From contig CP119317.1 in NCBI GenBank assembly GCA_029203125.1, positions 1,240,001 to 1,304,000 on the forward strand: a DNA stretch of 64,000 nucleotides, given 5' to 3'. This document shows positions 53,173-61,295 of the stretch, piece by piece. A program made the translations under genes and the position numbers. The notes under the pieces were generated by a model. It saw nothing but the letters and a program-made list of their open reading frames with translations, had not been told where the DNA came from and did no database searches. Positions within the stretch are counted from its first letter, which is position 1. The number at the start of each line of letters is the position of its first letter. Source of the DNA: Candidatus Cohnella colombiensis. Lineage in GTDB: Bacteria; Bacillota; Bacilli; Paenibacillales; Paenibacillaceae.

Positions 53173-54681
53173 TTAATGCAAACTTACTCGAATCACATTC
53201 CAAGATGCTTTGCTTAAACTTGCATTGATTCGATTGCCATCTGACTTGGCATTTCCACTGTTGTGTGGCTGAACACGGTTCGGCTGAGCTGAGGTATTTG
53301 TTGCTTTTAGATCGCTATTTTCCAATACCAAATGCTCTAATATTGTGCAATTACCGAAACTGCGCAAATCAACTTCAAGCGGTAATGAATTAGTTAAGTC
53401 GCGGTTCACCGCGAAGATCGTTACTTCTGAAGCTTCTTCATTATATACCGCGATCGACTCCAGATAAGGAATATCGGTAATCGTATTCGTATCATACTTT
53501 GGTGACTGAATGAGTGGAACTAGCGCTTGGCCACGTCCGTAAATGGATGCATGCATGTAAGGGTAGTAGATTGTTTGTGCCCATGCTGCACCGCCGTTCT
53601 CTGTCATGATCGGTGCGATTACGTTGACAAGCTGTGCAAGACAAGCCATTCTCACGCGATCGGAATGCTTCAGCAGGGCGATGAGCAAGCAACCTACGAC
53701 GAGCGCATCTTCCATCGTGTAAACATCTTCAAGCTGCGGTGGCGCAATTTGCCAAGGTTCGATCTTCTTGTCCGCTTCGTTAGAGTGAAACCAAACGTTC
53801 CATTCATCGAAGGAGAGGGACAGCTTCTTCTTACTGCGCTTTTTCGATTTAATATAATCACAGGTAGCTGAGACACTTCGAATAAAATCCTCCATTTCAA
53901 GCGAGCGTCCAAGAAAGGTCGCGGTGTCGTTCTCATGATTACCGTAATAGCTATGAAGAGATAAGTAGTCGACGTGCTCATACGTATGATCGAGGACGAT
54001 TGCTTCCCATTCTGGGTAGGTTGCCATGCCACTGCCAGAGCTACCACAAGCTACGAGTTCAATTGTAGGATCAACCCATTTCATCACCTTGGCTGATTCG
54101 CAAGCGATACGACCGTATTCGACCGCATTTTTATGACCGATCTGCCACGGCCCATCCATCTCATTGCCGAGACACCATGTTTTGATCGAATGTGGGTTCG
54201 TATAGCCATGTTGAATCCGCAGATCGCTCCAATAGGAGCCAGAGCGATGATTAGCATATTCCACAATGTTGCGAGCATCATCGATGCCTTGCGTACCGAG
54301 GTTAATTGCCCACATGACATCGGTTCCTGCGATACGGCTCCAGTCCACAAATTCATTCAACCCGAATTGATTCGGTTCAACTGTGCGCCATGCAAGCTCC
54401 AATCGGTCAGGTCGCTGATCCTTTGGACCAATCCCGTCTTTCCAATCGTAACCGGATACGAAGTTGCCACCTGGATAGCGGATAATGGGCACGCGAAGTG
54501 CTTGGATAAGCGAAAGGACGTCTTTACGGAACCCTTGTTCATCTGCTTGAGGGTGACCGGGCTCATAGATTCCTCCGTAAACTGCGCGACCAAGGTGCTC
54601 AATGAACGAGCCATATAGACGGTTATCAATAGTACTAATTATGAAATCTTTGTCGACGATCATTTTCGCTGTGTTTGACAT
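53173..54681 (-). CDS. abfA: GH51 alpha-L-arabinofuranosidase
   Basis: 502 residues, no signal peptide, so intracellular. The acid/base Glu is in TWCLGNEMDGPWQ and the nucleophile Glu in LSFDEWNVWF. Other segments are GGIYEPGHPQADEQGFR and RYPGGNFVSGYDWKDGIG. It releases arabinose from imported arabino-oligosaccharides. It is divergently transcribed from an ArsR-type regulator with which it shares a 195-base control region. Confidence 0.95.
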   Translation of the reverse strand: MSNTAKMIVDKDFIISTIDNRLYGSFIEHLGRAVYGGIYEPGHPQADEQGFRKDVLSLIQALRVPIIRYPGGNFVSGYDWKDGIGPKDQRPDRLELAWRTVEPNQFGLNEFVDWSRIAGTDVMWAINLGTQGIDDARNIVEYANHRSGSYWSDLRIQHGYTNPHSIKTWCLGNEMDGPWQIGHKNAVEYGRIACESAKVMKWVDPTIELVACGSSGSGMATYPEWEAIVLDHTYEHVDYLSLHSYYGNHENDTATFLGRSLEMEDFIRSVSATCDYIKSKKRSKKKLSLSFDEWNVWFHSNEADKKIEPWQIAPPQLEDVYTMEDALVVGCLLIALLKHSDRVRMACLAQLVNVIAPIMTENGGAAWAQTIYYPYMHASIYGRGQALVPLIQSPKYDTNTITDIPYLESIAVYNEEASEVTIFAVNRDLTNSLPLEVDLRSFGNCTILEHLVLENSDLKATNTSAQPNRVQPHNSGNAKSDGNRINASLSKASWNVIRVSLH

Positions 54682-54807
54682 GTTAGTCCTCCTAGGATTA
54701 ATAAAAACATTAATTAATAAACAATTTTATGATTCTAAATCCATTAAAACCGATGTTTAAATGAAATGCAACTGTATTTTTCGTGGGAAAATTTGTGCGG
54801 TTAAGGT

Positions 54808-54836
54808 TTGCAATCATATGGATTTATGTTTATATT
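54808..54836 (+). promoter_or_regulatory. Promoter of the ArsR-type regulator gene
   Basis: TTGCAA (54808-54813), 17-base spacer, TATATT (54831-54836). The 54682-54876 interval between the divergent genes is A/T-rich and includes TTAATTAATAA (54709-54719), which could be part of an operator; no firm operator was found. Confidence 0.6.
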
Positions 54837-54876
54837 AATTTAAGTAGTTTTTGTGTAAAGGGGGCGGAGGGTCACC

Positions 54877-55809
54877 ATGATAAAAGCGAATACAGAATTA
54901 CGCTGGCTTCCGTTATATGAGGCACTTGCAAGCGAAGTTCGATTGCGTCTCTTGGAGTTGTTGTCTGAAAAGCCGATGAACATAAAGGAATTGGCACAAC
55001 GGATTGAATTGAGCAGCGCAATTGTGACCATGCACATTCGCAAGCTGGAAAAAGCGGAGCTAATCGAGACGAAGATGGTTCGCAGGGATGGCGGTACACA
55101 TAAAATTTGCACACTGGCCGCTCAATCCATAGAAATCACGTTGCCACAGGCCGGAACCGAAAATAAGAGATTCCATGAACAGATTATACCGGTGGGACAT
55201 TATACTTCATTTGAAGTACATCCTACATGTGGATTGGCAACTCAAGAAAAAATGATTGGTCAATTTGATGATCCGCGATATTTTCTTGACTCTGAACGTG
55301 TGAATGCAGCGATCCTTTGGTTTGGCAAAGGGTATGTTGAATATAAGACACCCAATTACTTGCTACCAAGCCAACAGGCTGAGGAGCTTGAAATCTCTTT
55401 CGAGATCGCATCTGAGGCGCCCGGATCGAACGATCATTGGCCTTCAGACATTCGCTTTTACATTAACAATGTGCGTTTGGGACAATGGACGAGCCCTGGC
55501 GATTTCGGAAGTCACTCACGCGGGCGATTCACACCGGACTGGTGGGCTCCTCCGCTCAATCAGTACGGATTGTGGAAGGTGCTTCGGGTTAATCATTCAG
55601 GTACATTTATGGACGGACAGCAAATCTCAAACACAACATTGGACGATCTTCAGCTTAATAATCAATTTTGGACGCTGCGCTTTGCTGTGGAGGATGACGC
55701 TGTACATGTCGGGGGGCTGACGCTGTACGGCTCGGGCTTCGGCAACTATAATCAGGATATACAGGTACGAATGTATTACAGTCAGAGGAGACAAGTAGAA
55801 CATGATTAA
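54877..55809 (+). CDS. ArsR-type HTH regulator with a large unassigned C-terminal domain
   Basis: 310 residues; ordinary ArsR proteins have about 100. Residues 1-90 are a winged helix (LRLLELLSEKPMNIKELAQR, SSAIVTMHIRKLEKAELIET). The remaining 200 or so look like a beta-sandwich (ILWFGKGYVEYKTPNYLLP, LEISFEIASEAPGSNDHWPS, FWTLRFAVEDDAVHVGGLTL), rich in Trp, Tyr and Gly as in sugar-binding domains. Divergence from GH51 suggests a sugar-sensing repressor or activator of arabinoside use. Its last 8 bases overlap the rluA-type gene. Confidence 0.85.
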   Translation: MIKANTELRWLPLYEALASEVRLRLLELLSEKPMNIKELAQRIELSSAIVTMHIRKLEKAELIETKMVRRDGGTHKICTLAAQSIEITLPQAGTENKRFHEQIIPVGHYTSFEVHPTCGLATQEKMIGQFDDPRYFLDSERVNAAILWFGKGYVEYKTPNYLLPSQQAEELEISFEIASEAPGSNDHWPSDIRFYINNVRLGQWTSPGDFGSHSRGRFTPDWWAPPLNQYGLWKVLRVNHSGTFMDGQQISNTTLDDLQLNNQFWTLRFAVEDDAVHVGGLTLYGSGFGNYNQDIQVRMYYSQRRQVEHD

Positions 55810-56752
55810 TCGTAAAATATCGACGTCTGAGGGCGGCAAGAAACTACACCGTATGCTCAGAAATTTAATGCCTAACATACCGCTAGGACAGATCTATAAG
55901 ATGATCGACCAAGGCAAAGTTAAAGTAAACGGGAAGCGTAAAAATCAAAATTATGAGTTGGTCGCAGGGGATGAGCTAACGATCTATGTGGAAGATGCAG
56001 CTTATCAAGAGGCGAGTATTGGTCAAAAGAAGACCAAGTACGTAGGGGTTAATGCGAATATTAATGTCGTCTATGAAGATGTGGAGCTACTTGTTGTAGA
56101 TAAGCCAGTAGGAATGCTAACACACCCGGATCAACCGGATCAGAAGGACACGTTGATAAACCGTGTTCATGCTTACCTATACCGTAAGGGGGAGCTGGAT
56201 AGTCCGCTGTTTATGCCCGCCACTGCAAATCGCTTGGATCGCAATACAAGTGGACTGGTACTCGTCGGTAAGACAGCAGGCATGCTGCACCAGCTTAATC
56301 AATGGATTCAAAAGCATGAGTTGCAAAAATATTACGTGACGATTGTTGAAGGTAAACTGGTCGGCGAAGGTACGTTGTCAGGTGACTTAATTCGCGACGA
56401 GAAGAAGAACCGGACTCATGTCGTCAATCGTCCATCTGATGCGTTGCGTCATGGCGGTGTGGAACAAGCTAAGTCGGCTGAAACTCGCTATCAGGTGTTG
56501 CATACGGGGAACGATTACTCACTTGTGGAAGTGGAACTGATCAGTGGCCGTACGCATCAGATTAGAAGCCATTTTCAAGATATGGGGCATTCGTTGCTTG
56601 GTGATGTGAAGTATGGAGGCAGACGGTTCGGCGATATCAATTATCAGCTGCTGCATGCTTGGCGGATCGTGTTGCCAGACGGGCGAGAGTTTAAGGCTCA
56701 ACTGCCAGCAGAAATGCTGGGAGTTGCGCATCGCCTAGGCTTTCAAGTGTAG
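55802..56752 (+). CDS. RluA-family RNA pseudouridine synthase
   Basis: 316 residues. An S4-like N-terminal domain (LGQIYKMIDQGKVKVNGKRK) is followed by the RluA catalytic domain (about 85-316). The catalytic Asp is in ATANRLDRNTSGLVLVGK, and EVELISGRTHQIRSHF is the second family motif. It makes pseudouridine in rRNA or tRNA; RluC/YhcT type is likely. It overlaps the ArsR-type gene by 8 bases. Confidence 0.93.
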   Translation: MINRKISTSEGGKKLHRMLRNLMPNIPLGQIYKMIDQGKVKVNGKRKNQNYELVAGDELTIYVEDAAYQEASIGQKKTKYVGVNANINVVYEDVELLVVDKPVGMLTHPDQPDQKDTLINRVHAYLYRKGELDSPLFMPATANRLDRNTSGLVLVGKTAGMLHQLNQWIQKHELQKYYVTIVEGKLVGEGTLSGDLIRDEKKNRTHVVNRPSDALRHGGVEQAKSAETRYQVLHTGNDYSLVEVELISGRTHQIRSHFQDMGHSLLGDVKYGGRRFGDINYQLLHAWRIVLPDGREFKAQLPAEMLGVAHRLGFQV

Positions 56753-56768
56753 GGATGTCGGGAATATC

Positions 56769-56789
56769 TGAGCGAAGGGGATATCGACA
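56769..56789 (-). repeat. Single arm of the CCCCCTCGCTCAG element, supplying a ribosome binding site
   Basis: CTGAGCGAAGGGGATATCGAC is close to the inverse of the element at 36109-36127. Its AAGGGG (56775-56780) is the Shine-Dalgarno site of the following AlkD-like gene, 9 bases from the ATG. Confidence 0.7.
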
Positions 56790-57455
56790 ATGCAGGAGTA
56801 TACGAAGGTATTAACCGAGTGGTATCGAAGTCATGCGAATGCACAAAAAGCGAAAGCGATGGAAGCGTATTTGCGTGATCAATATCCATTTCTCGGAATT
56901 AAGACGCCAGAGCGAAGACAGTTACTGAAACAATTTAAAGCAGAACATGGAATGCCTAACAAAGATCTACTACTCGAAATCGTACAAGAGTTATGGCAAT
57001 TGCCAGAACGTGAATTTCAAAATGTGGCGATGGACTTATTGGGTACATATAGCAAGCATGCAAAGCCAGAAGACATCGATATATTCGAGCAATTAATTAC
57101 GATGAAGTCGTGGTGGGATACGGTAGATTATTTAGCCGCAAGCACGGTGGGCGACCATCTGAAGCGATTCCCTCAGCTAATTGTCCCCTATACCGAGCGA
57201 TGGATCCATTCGGACAACTTATGGCTGAGAAGATCGGCAATTCTCTACCAACTCAAATATAAGAAGCAAACCGATGTGGAGCGACTTTTCGCCTATATAC
57301 AACTCGGCAAGGATGAACAGGATTTCTTCATCCGTAAAGCGATTGGATGGGCACTACGTGAATATGCGAAGACGGATGCGGACGCGGTCAAACGCTTTGT
57401 AGCGGAGACAAAGTTGTCTCCGCTTAGCGAGCGCGAGGCGCTTAAGCGACTATAA
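56790..57455 (+). CDS. AlkD-like DNA alkylation repair protein
   Basis: 221 residues made of helical HEAT-like repeats, typical of AlkC/AlkD DNA glycosylases (FLGIKTPERRQLLKQFK, MKSWWDTVDYLAASTVG, LWLRRSAILYQLKYKKQTD, FIRKAIGWALREYAKTD). AlkD excises bulky or positively charged alkylated bases without flipping them. It follows rluA after 37 bases. The ribosome binding site lies in a dispersed repeat (56769-56789). Confidence 0.92.
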   Translation: MQEYTKVLTEWYRSHANAQKAKAMEAYLRDQYPFLGIKTPERRQLLKQFKAEHGMPNKDLLLEIVQELWQLPEREFQNVAMDLLGTYSKHAKPEDIDIFEQLITMKSWWDTVDYLAASTVGDHLKRFPQLIVPYTERWIHSDNLWLRRSAILYQLKYKKQTDVERLFAYIQLGKDEQDFFIRKAIGWALREYAKTDADAVKRFVAETKLSPLSEREALKRL

Positions 57456-57673
57456 ATGAGAGTAATCTCCGTAAGCGCACAATGGTCCTTAACATTACCA
57501 ACCTAGATCTAGGGGCTTCCCGGTTTCAAACCATGTTTTCATGTTGCTAAGTATCATCGGCCATAAGGTGGTGGCTTTCTGAATCGCAGGATGAGGGTTT
57601 TGAGTATCTGTAGCGAAAAAAGTTTCCTTACAGGCGTCGGATGTAGGGGAACGTGAGTTGTATTTTAAAAATA

Positions 57674-57725
57674 GGGCTGTATTGCACCTCCAAGTCATTA
57701 CGACAATGGAGGTGCAATACAGCCC
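57674..57725 (-). terminator. Terminator of fabV with perfect 18-bp arms
   Basis: GGGCTGTATTGCACCTCC (57674-57691) and GGAGGTGCAATACAGCCC (57708-57725) are perfect inverted repeats around 16 bases. On the minus strand the stem is followed by TATTTTT, right after the fabV stop. The rest of 57456-57673 shows no gene. Confidence 0.9.
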
Positions 57726-57741
57726 TTTCAAATTTGAAGGT

Positions 57742-58932
57742 TTAACGCAAATTCGGAATGTCTACAACGGGGTCAATATCTGCATCATAGTCGATACCGT
57801 CCGTTTCAAAACCGAACAATTGGTAAAATTCCTTACGGTATGAGACAAGATCAGATAGCTCGTCGATCTGTTCGGTCGTAAGCTGTTCCCATAGGGAGGC
57901 AACCTCCGCTTGGATTTCTGGACGCATCTCCAGGTCGTCGATCCGAATGCGGCCTTCGTTATCTAAAGGTGTCGGTCCATCGATGTATAGGCGTTCGGAG
58001 AACAAACGATACATTTGTTCAATACAGCCTTCATGAATGCCGTGTTCCTTCATCACTTTGTAGAGCACTGAGATATACAATGGGACGACTGGAATTGCAG
58101 CGCTGGATTGTGTAACGAGTGCCTTATTAACGGAAATGAATGCACGTCCACCTTTAGTGCCGAGCTGTGCATTTAGACGCTTCGCAGTTTCTTCCAAATC
58201 ATTTTTCGCTTTGCCGATTGTCCCATCCCAGTAAACTGCATGTGTAATTTGGGGTCCGATGTAGGAATAAGCGACTGTCGTTGCGTTGTCAGCTAATACG
58301 CCTGCTGCTTGCAATGCGTCAATCCACATCTGCCAATCTTCGCCACCCATTACAGCGACAGTCTGGCGAATTTCATCCTCTGTAGCTGGTTCAATTGTCG
58401 CTTCTGTTACTTCACCGTTATGGAAGTTGACGGTTTTGTTCACATAAGTGTCCCCGATTGGTTTAATAACAGAGCTAAATACTTCTTCTGTCTTCGGATG
58501 TGTACGACGCGGTGAAGCGACGCTGTATACGAGCAGGTCAATTGAGCCCAACTCAGTACGGATTAAATCAATTGTGCGTGCTTTAATGTCATCGGAGAAA
58601 GCGTCACCAACAATGCTGTAGCTTTTCACGCCTGCTTGCTCAGCGGCTTCCTCGAACGCTGCAGAGTTATACCAGCCTGCCGATGCAGTACGATTGCCTT
58701 CAGCAGCTTTGTCGAAATAAACGCCGATAGAGTTCGCGCCTGCTGCGAATGTGGAAACAATTCGTGATGCAAGGCCGTAGCCTGTGGATGCGCCAACTAC
58801 GAGCACATTGCGTGGTCCGTTGACTTTCGGTTTAGCTTGAACATATTCTACTTGACGCTGCACCTGGCGGGCACAGCCCTCTGGATGTGCGGTCGTACAG
58901 ATGAACCCGCGCGTTTTAGGCTGAATGATCAT
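57742..58932 (-). CDS. fabV: FabV-type enoyl-ACP/trans-2-enoyl-CoA reductase
   Basis: 396 residues, the normal FabV length. The NAD-binding motif is VLVVGASTGYGLASRI and the active site Tyr-x8-Lys lies in AVYWDGTIGKAKND. It catalyses the last step of each fatty-acid elongation round. FabV is naturally poorly inhibited by triclosan. Whether another enoyl reductase (FabI) exists lies outside the window. It is transcribed divergently from the TetR operon. Confidence 0.96.
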   Translation of the reverse strand: MIIQPKTRGFICTTAHPEGCARQVQRQVEYVQAKPKVNGPRNVLVVGASTGYGLASRIVSTFAAGANSIGVYFDKAAEGNRTASAGWYNSAAFEEAAEQAGVKSYSIVGDAFSDDIKARTIDLIRTELGSIDLLVYSVASPRRTHPKTEEVFSSVIKPIGDTYVNKTVNFHNGEVTEATIEPATEDEIRQTVAVMGGEDWQMWIDALQAAGVLADNATTVAYSYIGPQITHAVYWDGTIGKAKNDLEETAKRLNAQLGTKGGRAFISVNKALVTQSSAAIPVVPLYISVLYKVMKEHGIHEGCIEQMYRLFSERLYIDGPTPLDNEGRIRIDDLEMRPEIQAEVASLWEQLTTEQIDELSDLVSYRKEFYQLFGFETDGIDYDADIDPVVDIPNLR

Positions 58933-59057
58933 ATTCGAATGTTCCTTTCTCTATTCCTAATGGAAATATTAGATGCATGGACAACTCTATCCTATTTTAC
59001 CGAATGATAGGGTAGAAAGGAAAGCATCAATCCGAATCCCACACTATATTTTTATTG

Positions 59058-59086
59058 TTGACACAATGGTAACCAATGGTTATTAT
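59058..59086 (+). promoter_or_regulatory. Promoter of the TetR operon
   Basis: TTGACA (59058-59063), exactly 17 bases, TATTAT (59081-59086). It is overlapped and followed by three operators (59070-59114). Confidence 0.85.
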
Positions 59087-59114
59087 ATAACCATTGGTTA
59101 CTAACCAGTGGTTA
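59070..59114. promoter_or_regulatory. Three tandem 13-bp operators, probably for the TetR protein encoded downstream
   Basis: TAACCAATGGTTA (59070-59082), TAACCATTGGTTA (59088-59100) and TAACCAGTGGTTA (59102-59114) are near-identical palindromes. The first lies in the promoter spacer, the second just after -10, and the third beyond the start point. This fits tight autorepression. Confidence 0.8.
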
Positions 59115-59138
59115 TATATAAAAAGGAGAGTGTTATTC

Positions 59139-59705
59139 ATGTTTGCAGGTCATTTCGGTTTAGCGGCAGCGGTGAAAGCGAAGGCACCAAAAGTGCCATT
59201 ATGGAGTTTGCTTGTGGCGACGCAATTAATGGACATTGCGTTCATTCCATTACTCGCTACAAATGTAGAAACATTCGATGAACAGCATGGGAACGGTTAT
59301 GGGGAATTGGTCATACATGCGGACTATACCCATTCATTAGTGGGAGCCTTGATACTTGCTTTGGTGGCAGGGTGGATAGCGAAGCGAGTATGGGGTAGTC
59401 AAGCAGGAAAAATCATCGGTGCAGTCGTATTTAGTCATTGGATACTCGATCTGATTGTGCATCGCGCGGATATGCCGATCCTTCCGGGGAATCTCGGCAA
59501 CTTACCGCTGCTTGGATTTGGTGTATGGAAGTTAACAAACTTATCGATTGCTTTGGAGCTCCTTCTGATCATTGTAGGAGTAATTATGTATACAGTTTAT
59601 AAATTTCGATCCGCACCTAAACGCAGTTCAGCTATTTTGTCATCGATCGGATTGAGCGTATTGTTGATTTTTTTACTGTTAAACGATGTTGGAGCTATAT
59701 TTTAA
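59139..59705 (+). CDS. Integral membrane protein, YdjM/metal-dependent hydrolase-like
   Basis: 188 residues from the ATG at 59139 after AAAAGGAG. About five hydrophobic helices. The N-terminus MFAGHFGLAAAVKAKAPKVP and the later HADYTHSLVGAL and FSHWILDLIVHRADMP contain His and Asp residues typical of LexA-regulated YdjM-like (DUF457) membrane hydrolases. Function not established. First gene of an operon with the TetR regulator and an MBL hydrolase. Confidence 0.78.
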   Translation: MFAGHFGLAAAVKAKAPKVPLWSLLVATQLMDIAFIPLLATNVETFDEQHGNGYGELVIHADYTHSLVGALILALVAGWIAKRVWGSQAGKIIGAVVFSHWILDLIVHRADMPILPGNLGNLPLLGFGVWKLTNLSIALELLLIIVGVIMYTVYKFRSAPKRSSAILSSIGLSVLLIFLLLNDVGAIF

Positions 59706-59735
59706 ACATTAAAAATGGCACTAGGAGATGAACCA

Positions 59736-60371
59736 ATGGTTTCAAAACAAGAGCAACGCTCTGAGGAGACGAAGCGCAGTATTTTGCAGGCTGCAGGCGA
59801 ATTGTTCGCTAGCAGAGGATATGATGGGGTTACGATGCGGGAGATTGCGAAGGAAGCGAAATGCTCGCATACGACGATCTATATATATTTCAAAGATAAA
59901 GAGGCTTTGCTGCAGCAGCTAGCTCTGCCTTCGATTGAATTGCTTCAAATCGAAATGTCTGAAATCAAAAAGCAGATAGATCAGCCAGAGGAGCAATTAA
60001 TTCGGATGAGTATGCTGTTCATTCGGTTGTGCTTGGCTCAGCGCAGTATGTACAATTTATTTTTCAATATTCAATCGGAACGTGTGGATGAGCCTAATCC
60101 GATATTGGCAGTCAATGAAGCTCGCAATGGACTATTCGTGACGCTGAAGTCATCGATGGCAGCATTCACTAAATTAACGATGGAGGATGAACGCTGTTTG
60201 CTCTTTACTCGCATTTATTATTTTGCTATCCACGGCATTGTCGCGACATATCAGCATTCACATGAATCAGTTGAACAACTGATGGAGCGTTTAACGAAGA
60301 CATTTGAAATGACTTTTGAAGTCATGCTTGAAGGTATTTTATCGCAATTATCAAAAGGAGCGAATGAATGA
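59736..60371 (+). CDS. TetR/AcrR-family repressor
   Basis: 211 residues from the ATG at 59736, preceded by AGGAG. The N-terminal HTH is ILQAAGELFASRGYDGVTMR followed by IAKEAKCSHTTIYIYFKDKE; the C-terminal ligand domain has TetR_C-type helices. It most likely binds the triple TAACCA-n-TGGTTA operators upstream. The ligand is unknown. Its stop overlaps the ATG of the next gene. Confidence 0.93.
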   Translation: MVSKQEQRSEETKRSILQAAGELFASRGYDGVTMREIAKEAKCSHTTIYIYFKDKEALLQQLALPSIELLQIEMSEIKKQIDQPEEQLIRMSMLFIRLCLAQRSMYNLFFNIQSERVDEPNPILAVNEARNGLFVTLKSSMAAFTKLTMEDERCLLFTRIYYFAIHGIVATYQHSHESVEQLMERLTKTFEMTFEVMLEGILSQLSKGANE

Positions 60372-61039
60372 TGAAAGCTACGCAAGTATCAGAGCATATT
60401 TGGAGCCTAAGTACTTGGATGTTATTTCCCATTAGAGTGTGGATCGTTGTCGATCAAGAAGGTGTGACCCTCATTGATGCGGGAATTCCCTCGATGGCCA
60501 AAGGTATTTTACAATTTATTGATCAACTAGGAAAAGGACCACTAAAGCGTATTCTACTCACTCATGGCCATAGCGATCATGTAGGTGCGGTAACTCGTAT
60601 CGTGCAGGCGCGACCAGTACCTGTCTACGTTCATGAGATAGAGATGCCTTTTATGGAAGGGAAGCTAGCCTATCCACGTCGAAAAAAAGCAGGTGTCTCT
60701 TTGGCGCAAGGGATCGCGGAGCCGCTTCAAATAGATGGGCAGCATCAACTTGATAGAGTGAGCGGGTTAATCCCCTATTTGACTCCTGGGCATTCACCTG
60801 GTCATGTGATCTACTATCATGATGAGGATCAAGTGCTGCTTGCAGGGGATTTGTTCACCTCAAAAAAAGGTCGATTAAACCGGCCGATGCCGATGTTCAC
60901 AGCGGATATGCAAGAGGCGGTTAAGAGCGGTGAAATCGTGAATAGACTTCAGCCGAAAGTGCTGGAGGTCGCACACGGAGGTCCTGTTCATGCACCTGCA
61001 GAACAATGGTCAAGCTACTTTGCGAAGATGACAAAATAA
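60368..61039 (+). CDS. Metallo-beta-lactamase-fold hydrolase
   Basis: 223 residues. The metal motif HGHSDH lies in ILLTHGHSDHVGAV, with TPGHSPGHVIYYH, LAGDLFTSKKG and EVAHGGPVH supplying the other ligands. This pattern fits the general MBL hydrolase group (glyoxalase II or lactonase-like), and the substrate cannot be told. Translationally coupled to the TetR gene, so probably induced by the ligand of that regulator. Confidence 0.9.
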   Translation: MMKATQVSEHIWSLSTWMLFPIRVWIVVDQEGVTLIDAGIPSMAKGILQFIDQLGKGPLKRILLTHGHSDHVGAVTRIVQARPVPVYVHEIEMPFMEGKLAYPRRKKAGVSLAQGIAEPLQIDGQHQLDRVSGLIPYLTPGHSPGHVIYYHDEDQVLLAGDLFTSKKGRLNRPMPMFTADMQEAVKSGEIVNRLQPKVLEVAHGGPVHAPAEQWSSYFAKMTK

Positions 61040-61149
61040 CGCGAAGATCAGAATGATTTTTCGTCCAGATTCTTTCTTTCTATGATATATTGTAAATGTA
61101 TTAATTTCGTATATTTTGTACAATCCATCGCGGTTTGATGAGGAGGCAT

Positions 61150-61184
61150 CAGGTGGCTGGCATCGCTGGCTACCTGTTTTTTAG
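61150..61184 (+). terminator. Terminator before the ABC exporter genes
   Basis: CAGGTGGCTGGC pairs (with G-U pairs) with GCTGGCTACCTG around ATC, then TTTTTTAG. The remaining bases to 61295 are the exporter leader; no clear promoter elements or operator seen. Confidence 0.85.
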
Positions 61185-61295
61185 TTTGAAACCTCATTCG
61201 TTCACATTCAGTTCATTTAATTCACCTATGATGAGGAAGAGATCCATTCAATTCTCTAGAAAAAATGTTCAAACTAATAATGGAGTTGATGTCTG

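Noticed and set aside
54133..54618. 161-codon frame opposite abfA
   Set aside because: The abfA frame has catalytic motifs over this range; the opposite frame has none.
57658..57843. 61-codon frame at the fabV 3' end
   Set aside because: It is produced by the fabV terminator hairpin and the opposite strand of fabV.
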